This document shows, piece after piece, positions 1 through 8,339 of a stretch of 64,000 bases of DNA. The notes below the pieces were generated by a model, which was not told the origin of the DNA, searched no databases, and was given only the letters and a program-made list of their open reading frames with translations. Every line of letters begins with the position of its first letter. Within the stretch, counting starts at the first letter, position 1. A program made the position numbers and the translations under genes. Source of the DNA: Photobacterium jeanii (GTDB lineage Bacteria > Pseudomonadota > Gammaproteobacteria > Enterobacterales > Vibrionaceae); the NCBI RefSeq assembly GCF_001650345.1, contig NZ_LVHF01000029.1, forward strand, positions 310,001 through 374,000. Reading direction: 5' to 3'.

Positions 1-251
1 TTTATAATCGCACTAAATTGTGCGTTTTCCATCAAGGGTAGCCAACCACTATCGACGTTGATTGCACCGGGAAAGTGCCCGCCTTTTTCTGCTTGATGTT
101 CGGGCCAGCCATTAAAGAAGTTACTTGAACGACAGTCGATCACTTGTACTTCATCCTGTGATTTTGCCGACAGTTCATTAAACGTCATGGCTTGAGAACC
201 AGCACTAGCCAAGGCTAACGCTGGTAGAATAACTTTAGTAATATTATTCAT
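1..251 (-). CDS. Rhodanese-like exported protein (3' part missing)
   Basis: The gene enters from the left edge, so only the N-terminal 83 or so residues are visible. It begins MNNITKVILPALALASAGSQA, a Sec-type signal peptide, then a rhodanese-like start: a strand ending VQVIDCRSS and later GGHFPGAINVD, the typical early rhodanese segment. The active-site loop lies outside the window. The ATG at 251 follows a GGTTCGCGG stretch with no strong ribosome site. It lies downstream of grdD on the same strand but behind that operon's terminator. Rhodaneses move sulfane sulfur and can bind selenium, so a link to the neighbouring selenium genes is conceivable but is only inference. Confidence 0.65.
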   Translation of the reverse strand, partial: MNNITKVILPALALASAGSQAMTFNELSAKSQDEVQVIDCRSSNFFNGWPEHQAEKGGHFPGAINVDSGWLPLMENAQFSAII

Positions 252-498
252 CCGCGAACCTATATTAATTCTCTGAGATATTTAACTGAGATGAATTATA
301 TAAACCCATGAAATATAAAAAGAAGATTAAGATCTCAAATCATCAAAAGCAAAAACAATAATCAAAGAACTATTAACCAATCCACAATAAAGCAACTAAT
401 TAACAATTATTACCTCTGGGCAATATATTCAGCCTCATCTGTTTAAACCCAGCAAATAGATATATAAACACAAGAAGAAATAACCATCTTTTATAAAT

Positions 499-527
499 AA
501 AAAAAGAGCACGATTTTCATCGTGCTC
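499..527 (-). terminator. Rho-independent terminator of the grd operon
   Basis: An inverted repeat GAGCACGAT / ATCGTGCTC (506-527) is followed on the minus strand by seven T (plus-strand A run 499-505). It lies 40 bp after the stop of grdD and closes the trxB-to-grdD operon. Confidence 0.85.
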
Positions 528-566
528 AATAACGTTAGGATAAGCTTGTTATTATATTAACTTTAC

Positions 567-1730
567 TTAGCTAATAAATTCCGCTTTGACCAGTTCAGCT
601 TTCGCTGCTTCCAAATCATCTTTGGCAACCAGTACAATCGGGCCAGTACAACCCATACCAGTACGCGCAAAGATGTTGGCTTGCCATAGCGCTTGGCAGG
701 CATCTTCGATTTCAAGGATGTCGATGCCGCCAATATCAGCGTCAGTCACCTTTTCAGGTGGAGCAGTCACTGTAGGTTTGGCTTCTGCTGCCGGCTTCGC
801 CTGACAGTATTTCGCGAGCACACTATTCATCCCTGACAGTGTTGCCGCTTCCCATTCCTCATCCACGCGCTTCATTACCTCTCCTTTGGCTGCATCTGCA
901 CACAGCCTCATGGCGCCAGCCACAACAGGAGCACCCGATGCACGTGAGATGATATTTACAGGTTGTTTGGTCGATCCTTCGCCCAAGCCTGGGCCGTAGC
1001 CAAATCCTGACGCTTCGTAGCTACCACCTGTGGTGAACGATGAGAACATCTTCATCAGCAGGTTGCCCGTTAAGCTGTCAGTGACCATGACATCTGGCGT
1101 ACCTTGTAATAAATCATTGCCTCGCATTGCAATCCCGCCATCGGCACGGCCGGATTCTGCAAATTGAATATCGTAGCCACCTTGTTGAAGTTCGCGTAAA
1201 CCGCGTTCACACAAAGCTGCACCATCAACATTCAATACACCCACAGTCGGTTTTTTAATACCTGTCGCTTTCGCTAGTGCTATGCCGTAAATCGCATTTT
1301 TCAGCATCGCCGCTTGGCGTTGGGTATCTGTTGTACCTGTGGTTGATGCAATGATCATCTCGCGACCTGTTGATGGGGTCACTACTTTACCCATGGTGCT
1401 CACACCGAGTGGGAAAGCGTAATGTAGAGTGACACAACCATCGAGTTTCTGTTCAGCAAACAGGCTTTCCATCACCTTATGACATGCTGTGAGGTCTTCA
1501 GCTGGGTAGCATTCGAATTCACATTCAGGGCTATCACAACCAATTAAGACAGGTTCAATATCACTGTGTTGGCGCGCCACCATTTGGGCGCCGCGCAACA
1601 GTTCTTGTGAACCATGTTCACTGCCAACTAAGGTCAGGCCGATGCGAAGTTTTTTGCCAAACTGACCACTTACCAAGCCATCTGCCATAGCATTGAAAGT
1701 ATCGGCCAGCTGTTGATTCATATTCGCCAT
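567..1730 (-). CDS. grdD: Glycine reductase component C, alpha subunit GrdD (acetyl-transferring, PlsX-like)
   Basis: 387 aa. Component C of glycine reductase accepts the carboxymethyl/acetyl group from GrdA and releases acetyl phosphate. The GrdD subunit is related to PlsX-type phosphate acyltransferases; the core (about 28-300) carries family-like stretches such as GFGYGPGLGEGS and IISRASGAPVVAGAMRL. The C-terminal part holds FARTGMGCTGPIV with Cys361, equivalent to the cysteine (359 in the Eubacterium acidaminophilum protein) thought to carry the acetyl thioester. A linker rich in Ala, Pro and Lys (about 311-328) separates the two parts. It is the last gene of the operon, 12 bp after grdC, and is preceded by CGGAGG, a good ribosome site for the ATG at 1730. 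Confidence 0.92.
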   Translation of the reverse strand: MANMNQQLADTFNAMADGLVSGQFGKKLRIGLTLVGSEHGSQELLRGAQMVARQHSDIEPVLIGCDSPECEFECYPAEDLTACHKVMESLFAEQKLDGCVTLHYAFPLGVSTMGKVVTPSTGREMIIASTTGTTDTQRQAAMLKNAIYGIALAKATGIKKPTVGVLNVDGAALCERGLRELQQGGYDIQFAESGRADGGIAMRGNDLLQGTPDVMVTDSLTGNLLMKMFSSFTTGGSYEASGFGYGPGLGEGSTKQPVNIISRASGAPVVAGAMRLCADAAKGEVMKRVDEEWEAATLSGMNSVLAKYCQAKPAAEAKPTVTAPPEKVTDADIGGIDILEIEDACQALWQANIFARTGMGCTGPIVLVAKDDLEAAKAELVKAEFIS

Positions 1731-1742
1731 CTCAGCCTCCGG

Positions 1743-3284
1743 TTACTGCTTGTCCTGCGCTGCACTCAGCAAGTTTTCAGCCACGTCACGCATTGCTTGC
1801 GCAACCACTTGTTTCACTTGGTGCTCATCGAACGCTTGATCTTGTTGACCACTGTTTTTCTGAACTACAAAGCTCAAACCGTCAAACAAGTTCGTCATAC
1901 GACCTAGGAACAAGCTACCTTTACCTACCATCATGAAGTTTTTGATTTCATCATTGATGATCATTTCACGGCCAAAGCCTAAGAAAGGTACACCCGATGG
2001 GATATGACCTTGCGTTGGAGCAAAACCAGTCATGCCGTGGTTCGCTACAAAGCCAGGAAGCTCTGTACGTTCCATTTGACCTTCTTTCACTGCAAGTGCT
2101 GCAATCATCTTGTAGTTAGACTCAGGCACATTACCTGCACCAGCAGGTTTAGTGATTTCAGGGTTTTGCATTTCCACCGAGTACTTGTCGATGTCAGTCA
2201 TCTTCATGCCAGCCGCTTTAAGTGGGTTAGCAATCAATGCTGTCATTACAGCTTGTGGTGAAGAACCTGTACCAATTTGGTGACGACCAATAATGTCGGT
2301 GTTGATTTCTGGGCTCACACCGTCATTTTCCGTTACCATGCATGCAAAACCAGCTAGGCAATCTTCTAGCACTGGCATGTTTTGTTTCACATGGTCACGA
2401 CCATTCATACCCAGTTTGGCAACAGCGCCACCCGCAACAACCATCACGTTTTTAAATACGCCAGATTTAACAAGCGCTGCAGCAATTGTCATTGCATGCG
2501 CAGGGGCAGCACAGAAACCACGAACGTCTGAACCTGTTGCAGTGTTACAACCGATGACTTCACCAATCGCTTTCGCGAAGTTACCACCACCACGTTGGTT
2601 AATATCACCACACGCTTCTTCAGAACATTCAATGATGTAGTCGACTTTATCCAGTTCGATACCTTGCTGCTTAAGAAGCATCGCTGCCATTACACCAGAG
2701 GCTTTGGTGCAAAGGTTTTCCAGCATGATATGTGCAGACAAGTTTTCATCTTCATCGTGAGCGGCTTTCACACAGCCGACTAACTCACCGTCTAACATCA
2801 AGACTTCTGCTTGATGTAGCTCAGCCAAAGCTAAGATTTCATCTTTGGTGATCACTTGGTGATTAGCGAACAGATCCACGTCATCGTATAACGGGTGTTG
2901 ACCCGCAGTCGCTTTGTGGTTGTCGACAAACTCTTGAGTAAGATGAACCAAATTGAACACGTCAACGTGATTCAACATGGCATAAAACTGAGGTTGGCTG
3001 TAAATTTCACCGTACTTACCTTGGTGAGCATTGTGCTCTTTGTTTTCGTACCAAGGTTGAGGGATATCTGCCAGTTGTTGTGGGGTTAGGTTACCAATGT
3101 AACATTGGTTAGCTGGGTAAGAGACGACTTCTTCAAATGGGCGAAGGTGGTCTTTTAGTTGTTTTAAGTACTCATCAGAAGGGTCTTTTGCTCTGGTTTG
3201 TACTTGTACTGAACCGTGTTGAATTAATACATCAGGGGTATGCGCGAGCACATAGCTCACACCTTTGATTACTGCGTATCCCAT
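1743..3284 (-). CDS. grdC: Glycine reductase component C, beta subunit GrdC (FabH-like)
   Basis: 513 aa, the usual length for GrdC. It is a thiolase/KAS III-like protein that forms component C together with GrdD. Visible family features are the opening MGYAVIKGVSYVLAHTPDVL, NTATGSDVRGFCAAPAHAMTIAAALV with a cysteine at the position expected in the FabH-like fold, and a C-terminal NHGMTGFAPTQGHIPSGVPFLG segment. The ATG at 3284 follows GCAGGAGTAACA, a strong ribosome site. It is 78 bp behind grdA1 and 12 bp ahead of grdD, so the order grdA-grdC-grdD matches clostridial operons. Cytoplasmic. Confidence 0.93.
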   Translation of the reverse strand: MGYAVIKGVSYVLAHTPDVLIQHGSVQVQTRAKDPSDEYLKQLKDHLRPFEEVVSYPANQCYIGNLTPQQLADIPQPWYENKEHNAHQGKYGEIYSQPQFYAMLNHVDVFNLVHLTQEFVDNHKATAGQHPLYDDVDLFANHQVITKDEILALAELHQAEVLMLDGELVGCVKAAHDEDENLSAHIMLENLCTKASGVMAAMLLKQQGIELDKVDYIIECSEEACGDINQRGGGNFAKAIGEVIGCNTATGSDVRGFCAAPAHAMTIAAALVKSGVFKNVMVVAGGAVAKLGMNGRDHVKQNMPVLEDCLAGFACMVTENDGVSPEINTDIIGRHQIGTGSSPQAVMTALIANPLKAAGMKMTDIDKYSVEMQNPEITKPAGAGNVPESNYKMIAALAVKEGQMERTELPGFVANHGMTGFAPTQGHIPSGVPFLGFGREMIINDEIKNFMMVGKGSLFLGRMTNLFDGLSFVVQKNSGQQDQAFDEHQVKQVVAQAMRDVAENLLSAAQDKQ

Positions 3285-3362
3285 TGTTACTCCTGCATCC
3301 GAGCCGGATAAAAGGTTCGAACCCGCCGTAATAAACAGATCCGAACCAGCATTGAGATATAC

Positions 3363-3827
3363 TTATGCTAATGCAGTTTCGCTGCGGTATTGTTGCATTT
3401 CCGCTTTGATAGCATCGACATCAAGTACCATTTCCATCATTCCAACCTGCTCATCATAAACAGCCGGATCGACGGCATTTTTAACTTCGTCTTCAACCAC
3501 GTGATAACAGGAGAGTCCTAACTGGACTCCCGCCAATGGTCCTGCAAAAGTCGGATCACCTGTGGTGACAGTTTCACACGCTAGGCCAGAAGCTTCAGCT
3601 TCTGCACCACCAAGAATCACGACTAGATTCTCAGCGCCTTTTTCATCGGCTAGTGCTTTAATCCGCTTTTGGTTTTCCAGGTCCATTGCGCCAGCGCTTG
3701 TTCAGACGAAACATTCTGTAGTAGAGAAAGCAACGTGAGCACCTGTCGTTTTCATACAAGCTTCAATAGCTTGTCCAGGTACGCCATCGCGGTCTCCAAG
3801 AATGATCACTGTTTTGTTAGCGAACAC
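3363..3827 (-). CDS. grdA: Selenoprotein GrdA, copy 1 (glycine reductase protein A)
   Basis: 154 aa when the UGA at 3704-3702 (codon 42) is read as selenocysteine; an ordinary translation would give only a false 107-aa fragment starting at MDLENQ. The context [21 protein letters not shown] is the hallmark of GrdA: the Cys39/Sec42 pair (CxxU) carries the carboxymethyl selenoether between protein B and component C. The start is a GTG at 3827 after CGGGAG, giving [18 protein letters not shown]. Typical later motifs are [15 protein letters not shown] and [15 protein letters not shown]. It sits 14 bp after grdA2, with which it is nearly identical over the core, but its last residues (SETALA) depart from the usual ending. 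Sec identity is inferred from the family and from sel genes nearby. Confidence 0.95.
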
Positions 3828-3841
3828 AATCTTGCTCCCGA

Positions 3842-4309
3842 TTAAACATACTTACCAAATTGCTCACGATACTCTTTTACCTCTGCCACGATGGCATCGA
3901 CGTCAAGTACCATTTCCATCATGCTTACCTGCTCGTCATAGATAGCAGGGTCCACATTGTCTTTAATTTCCGGCTCAACCACATGATAACAAGAGAGTCC
4001 TAACTGGACTCCGGCTAATGGTCCGGCAAAAGTTGGATCGCCGTTTGTTACGGTTTCACATGCTAGGCCAGAAGCTTCCGCTTCTGCACCGCCAAGTACG
4101 ACTACCAGATTCTCTGGGCCAAACTCGTCAGCAAAACCTTTGATCCTCTTTTGGTTTTCCAGATCCATAGCACCTGCGCTGGTTCAGACGAAACACTCAG
4201 TTGTGGAGAAAAGTACATGCGCACCAGCTGATTTGATACAAGCTTCGATAGCTTGTCCTGGTACACCGTCTCTGTCTCCCAAGATAACTACTTTCTTATC
4301 TTTGAGCAT
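3842..4309 (-). CDS. grdA: Selenoprotein GrdA, copy 2 (glycine reductase protein A)
   Basis: 155 aa with the UGA at 4186-4184 (codon 42) read as Sec in [15 protein letters not shown]. The ATG at 4309 follows GGAGTGAAC. It begins [19 protein letters not shown] and ends REQFGKYV, close to the canonical clostridial ending, so this copy looks like the standard one. It is the small acidic redox carrier that shuttles the carboxymethyl group from GrdB/GrdE to GrdC/GrdD and is re-reduced by thioredoxin. It comes third in the operon, after trxB and trxA, and is followed directly by a second grdA. Two adjacent copies suggest gene dosage or specialisation. Confidence 0.95.
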
Positions 4310-4402
4310 TGTTCACTCCAAGGGTACAGATTACTACGTTCATACGTTGTGCAAGCACGCGATATGAGGGTTAACTATTGGTGATCACTCACCCATTTGC
4401 GC

Positions 4403-4420
4403 TAATGGGAAATCCCATTA
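4403..4420. promoter_or_regulatory. 18-bp palindrome between trxA and grdA2
   Basis: TAATGGGAAATCCCATTA is a near-perfect inverted repeat in the 130-bp spacer ahead of the grdA pair. No T run follows on either strand, so it does not look like a terminator. It could be an operator or an RNA processing hairpin setting grdA expression apart from trxBA. This is inference from symmetry alone. Confidence 0.35.
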
Positions 4421-4439
4421 AAAACAAATTCTTTTACAC

Positions 4440-4766
4440 TTATGCAGGCTGTGCTGATAAGTCTTTGATCATGCCTTCAACATGTTCAATCTCTAGCTCT
4501 TCGCCAGAAAGGTGTTCAATTTTCTCGCCATTGCGGTAGAACACGAAAGAAGGAAGACCCATTACTTTCTGTGCCATCGCTAGACGACGGTTGCCCTGAA
4601 TGTTCAGTTTGCAGAATTTCACGTTTTCACCGTATTGTTCTGATAACTTCACTACATCTGGCATTAGTTCGATACAACGGCCGCAGCTTTCACTCCAGAA
4701 ATCCACTAGCACGATGCCGTCTACTTTCACTTCCGCATCGAAATTTTCTTTATTCAATTCGATCAT
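4440..4766 (-). CDS. trxA: Thioredoxin of the glycine reductase system
   Basis: 108 aa, one thioredoxin domain. The active site is WSESC-GR-C (Cys28, Cys31), so the usual WCGPC is replaced by SCGRC; the cis-proline loop is MGLPSFVFY. Glycine reductase draws electrons from NADPH through TrxB and TrxA, and Grd operons often carry dedicated thioredoxins with non-standard CxxC motifs. It starts 10 bp after trxB with ribosome site AAGGGAAACACA. The position in the operon makes it the likely reductant for GrdA and component B rather than the housekeeping thioredoxin. Confidence 0.9.
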   Translation of the reverse strand: MIELNKENFDAEVKVDGIVLVDFWSESCGRCIELMPDVVKLSEQYGENVKFCKLNIQGNRRLAMAQKVMGLPSFVFYRNGEKIEHLSGEELEIEHVEGMIKDLSAQPA

Positions 4767-4776
4767 TGTGTTTCCC

Positions 4777-5988
4777 TTAATACAGCGTTTCTAATTCAGC
4801 GATATCCTTCACGTCTACACGCTTGGCTTCCTTCCCAGCGTCAAATCGAATCACTACCGGTACATCGGTAACCGAGAAGCGGCTAGCAATATTCTGGCTC
4901 TTATAGGTATCAATGGTCACAACACGCTGCTCTGGGTTTTCTTTGCAGTTCAGCTCAAGTTGGTTGATCACATCTAAGCTTTCTTTGCTCAGTGGGTTCC
5001 AGAATGCCACCATCGCGGTGCCACCGAACTCTGCCACTGACTTACGCCAGTTCTCTTCTTCTTCGATGTAACGGTCTGCCGCAACCGCAGCTACTGCACC
5101 GTCCCCTGCCGCCGTCACTACTTGGCGAAGGAATTTGTCGGTAACATCACCTACCGCAAAAATACCTGGTACGTTGGTTTCTTGCTTCTCGTTAGTGATG
5201 ACATAACCTTGCGGTGTTAGCGCAACCATATCTTTCACGAAATCTGTTTTTGGCACTGTGCCAACAAACATGAATACACCATCAGTAGTTAGCTCACTGA
5301 TCTCACCTGTTTTTAGGTTTTTCAGCTTAACGCCGTTCACCAATTCATCACCGGTGATTTCTTCAACTACTGAGTTCCATACAAACTCAATCTTATCGTT
5401 AGCAAAAGCTTGCTCTTGTGCTGTGCGATCTGCATCTAGTACGCCTTGATCGTGCAATACAACCATGGTCACTTTGTTCACAAACTTAGTAAGGAACACA
5501 GACTCTTCAACTGCAGTGTTACCTGAACCCACTACAACTACGTCTAGTTCTTCGTAGAAGTCTGCGTCACAGGTTGCACAGTAAGAAACACCTTTACCAC
5601 GGAATTCAGACTCACCTTTAATACCTAAGATGCGTGGTGTTGCACCGGTACCAATGATGATGCTTTTCGTTTGGAAAGTTTCGCCTTTATTCGTTGTTAG
5701 CGTTTTAATAAAGCCATCTTCAGCAATAGCAATATCAGTCACCAAACCACGAGCGAACTCTACTCCGAACTTATCGCAGTGCTCACGGAACATGTCCATT
5801 AGTTGAGGACCTGTCGCTTCCAAGATACCTGGGTAGTTTTCCATTTCGCTGGTCGTTGCCGCTTGACCACCCGTGTTGCGTTTTTCCTCAATGATTAGGG
5901 TTTTCATTTTACCGCGCGCGGCGTAAACCCCTGCTGACATACCACCAGCACCGCCACCAATGATGATGACATCGTATAGTTCTGACAT
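4777..5988 (-). CDS. trxB: Thioredoxin reductase with a C-terminal thioredoxin-like extension
   Basis: 403 aa from the ATG at 5988 (ribosome site GGTGGA); normal TrxB has about 315-320. Residues 1-307 form the FAD/NADPH reductase: IIIGGGAGGMSAGVYAARG dinucleotide fold, redox CATC (Cys137, Cys140), NADPH site VVVGSGNTAVEE and FAD motif GIFAVGDVTDK. Residues 308-403 resemble a thioredoxin fold (MVAFWNPLSKES, then DVPVVIRF with the cis-proline), but the WCxxC position reads WNPLS, so no redox cysteines. It is the first gene of the operon and reduces the neighbouring thioredoxin. The extension may dock TrxA or GrdA; that is inference. Confidence 0.9.
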   Translation of the reverse strand: MSELYDVIIIGGGAGGMSAGVYAARGKMKTLIIEEKRNTGGQAATTSEMENYPGILEATGPQLMDMFREHCDKFGVEFARGLVTDIAIAEDGFIKTLTTNKGETFQTKSIIIGTGATPRILGIKGESEFRGKGVSYCATCDADFYEELDVVVVGSGNTAVEESVFLTKFVNKVTMVVLHDQGVLDADRTAQEQAFANDKIEFVWNSVVEEITGDELVNGVKLKNLKTGEISELTTDGVFMFVGTVPKTDFVKDMVALTPQGYVITNEKQETNVPGIFAVGDVTDKFLRQVVTAAGDGAVAAVAADRYIEEEENWRKSVAEFGGTAMVAFWNPLSKESLDVINQLELNCKENPEQRVVTIDTYKSQNIASRFSVTDVPVVIRFDAGKEAKRVDVKDIAELETLY

Positions 5989-6917
5989 ATTTTCCACCGA
6001 TTGCTATTTCACGACTACATGCCCAATTCCCTTTCAGGTATATAGAGGACATATTTAAAACAAATCAGTATTTCGACAGCTTCACTCATTAGGTAGCAGC
6101 AATAAAGAACTCACTAAGTTTAATTAGACCTATGTATTAATGAGCTGTGAATTTAGAACGAGGGCAGTTAAATATACCGATACTAATCTTACAACTAGAT
6201 ATAACTGCTTATTCATTTAACTTGTAGGTGATTATAATTAGTAATGTTTATTTTTTTGTGAGCAAAAGCTAATTACAGTACAAAATCTTTCACCATCTAA
6301 AAATATGATACTTAAATCATAAATAAACCAAACCAAAAGACATATGTAACCACGCCAATATAACCAAATGAAATATAAACGCTTATTTTTGTGCTAATAT
6401 AGGAAATATTGACGCTTATAATCATCAAAGCTTTCTATATAAGAAGAAAATACCACTATTTTCATTTTTGTATCACGCTTTATGTCAACAAGATATTGCA
6501 AATAAAACATTTCATTTACAAGATTAGAAAAAATAATCTCTCGCACTAGATATTCTAGTGCGCGCATTTTTTCTTTATTTCATTAATTATCGCTCTAGTT
6601 TTCAAAGCTTATTTTTACAGCTATAGCTTATGTAATTTATTTAATTATTGTCAGTTTATTTGTATAAGATTTTCTTTCATGCCTTTGTATTCCGCCCTCC
6701 TCGATTACAAGTTTATTAAAAATGGTATTTCCCTCTTGAGAACAAGGATAACTTCTCACTGGTAACTTTTTAGTTTATTTATTTACAAAAAACTCAATTA
6801 ACAAGGCAATAATTTTGGAAATTTTATATTAATAAGAAGATCATTCTCACAAACCATCAATAACATAGAATGATAATCTCCAGCCGAGTATTCAACACAC
6901 ACATCTGGAGTAATGGA
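5989..6917. other. AT-rich 0.9-kb intergenic region, divergent promoters
   Basis: This gap separates divergent trxB (minus) and the M18 peptidase (plus) and must hold both promoters. I see no convincing open reading frame and no glycine riboswitch aptamer. The one clear structure is the hairpin plus T run at 6542-6572, which no annotated gene explains. The rest is AT-rich with no repeat that I can recognise. Confidence 0.6.
6542..6580 (+). terminator. Orphan terminator-like hairpin
   Basis: A perfect 9-bp inverted repeat CGCACTAGA-TAT-TCTAGTGCG (6542-6562) is followed after CGCA by six T (6567-6572) on the plus strand. No plus-strand gene lies upstream; the nearest, trxB, runs away. It may end a small RNA transcribed from about 6.2-6.5 kb, or act as an early terminator in the peptidase leader. 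Confidence 0.55.
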
Positions 6918-8315
6918 ATGGAAACGCTGGAATTTAAAAACGGCTGGCTAAACCTCAAAGATGACCAAGTTGAGGCAATTGAGCATTTTTGTGATAAATA
7001 CAAACATTTCTTAGATATTGGCAAAACAGAACGTCAATGCGTTAAGGAATCAATTAAGCAAGCTGAACAACACGGCTTCCGCCCTATTAACGAATTTGCA
7101 GAATTAAAAGCTGGCGATAAAGTTTACTTTATCAACCGTAACAAAAACGTAGTGTTAACTGTTGTTGGTCAACGTCCAATCAGTGAAGGGATTCGCTATG
7201 TTGTTTCTCACATCGACTCCCCTCGATTAGATATCAAACCAAACCCAATTCATGAGAAAAGTGAGTTGGCGTTAATGCGCACCCACTATTACGGTGGCAT
7301 CAAAAAATACCAATGGGCTTCTCGTCCTCTAGCCTTGCATGGCGTGGTGGTGACCAAATCTGGCCGCACTATCGAGCTTGCTATCGGTGAAGACCCACAA
7401 GACCCTGTATTTACAATTCCTGATCTCCTTCCTCACCTTGATCGCAAAGTACAACGCGAGCGCAACGCTGCTGAAGTACTAAAAGGTGAAGAGCTTCAAA
7501 TCATCATTGGTTCTATTCCAATGGAATTTGACGATGACAAGATCAAAAACAAAGTGAAGCACCATATTCTGACCAAGCTGCACGAAAAATACGACTTCAC
7601 AGAAGCTGACTTTATCTCTGCTGAGCTAATGCTTGTGCCTGCAGGTAAAGCTCGCGATGTAGGTATTGACCAAGGTATCGTAGGTGCTTACGGCCAAGAT
7701 GACCGTATTTGTGCTTACACTTCACTTGAAGCGATTTTAGATATTGATACCCCAGAGCAAACTGCGGTGTGCTTCTTGGTTGATAAAGAAGAAATCGGCT
7801 CTACGGGTTCAACCGGTCTTGAGTCTCGTTACCTTGAATTCTTCACTGGTGAACTTCTACTGCGTCAAGCAGGTGCTAACTACAACGATCAGCTACTTCG
7901 TCGCTGCTTGTGGAACTCTTACGCCCTATCTTCTGACGTTAACGCGGGTCTTAACCCATTGTTTGAATCAGTTCACGATGCACAAAACGCATCAAAACTG
8001 GGCTATGGCTTAGTGCTAACCAAATACACAGGTCATGGCGGTAAAGTGGCTTCAAACGATGCTGATGCTGAGTACGTTGCATCACTACGTCGTATCTTCG
8101 ACGAACATGAAATCAGCTGGCAAACCGGTCTGCTAGGTAAAGTAGACGAAGGTGGCGGCGGTACTGTGGCTAAATACTTAGCGCATTACGGTATCAACAC
8201 CATTGATGCAGGGGCAGCAATTCTGTCTATGCACTCTCCATTCGAGCTTGCGTCTAAGTTCGACATCTATGAACTTTACCGGGCTTACAAAGCCTTCTAC
8301 GCAAAAGCGCTCTAA
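6918..8315 (+). CDS. M18-family metallo-aminopeptidase
   Basis: 465 aa from the ATG at 6918, chosen over an upstream in-frame start at 6870 because GGAG sits 8 nt before it and METLEFKNGW matches where the fold begins. M18 enzymes are cytoplasmic dizinc aminopeptidases forming large oligomers. Metal and catalytic motifs visible are VVSHIDSPRLDIKP (His and Asp ligands), GQDDRICAYTSLEAI, and VDKEEIGSTG (the Glu-Glu pair). The C-terminus carries YTGHGGKVASND and ILSMHSPFELASKFD, with the last metal His. It is followed 24 bp later by a POT peptide symporter, suggesting uptake and hydrolysis of peptides, and lies between glycine reductase operons, so it may supply glycine. Confidence 0.88.
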   Translation: METLEFKNGWLNLKDDQVEAIEHFCDKYKHFLDIGKTERQCVKESIKQAEQHGFRPINEFAELKAGDKVYFINRNKNVVLTVVGQRPISEGIRYVVSHIDSPRLDIKPNPIHEKSELALMRTHYYGGIKKYQWASRPLALHGVVVTKSGRTIELAIGEDPQDPVFTIPDLLPHLDRKVQRERNAAEVLKGEELQIIIGSIPMEFDDDKIKNKVKHHILTKLHEKYDFTEADFISAELMLVPAGKARDVGIDQGIVGAYGQDDRICAYTSLEAILDIDTPEQTAVCFLVDKEEIGSTGSTGLESRYLEFFTGELLLRQAGANYNDQLLRRCLWNSYALSSDVNAGLNPLFESVHDAQNASKLGYGLVLTKYTGHGGKVASNDADAEYVASLRRIFDEHEISWQTGLLGKVDEGGGGTVAKYLAHYGINTIDAGAAILSMHSPFELASKFDIYELYRAYKAFYAKAL

Positions 8316-8339
8316 TCCAGCGCTAGGGGAGACTTAGTC

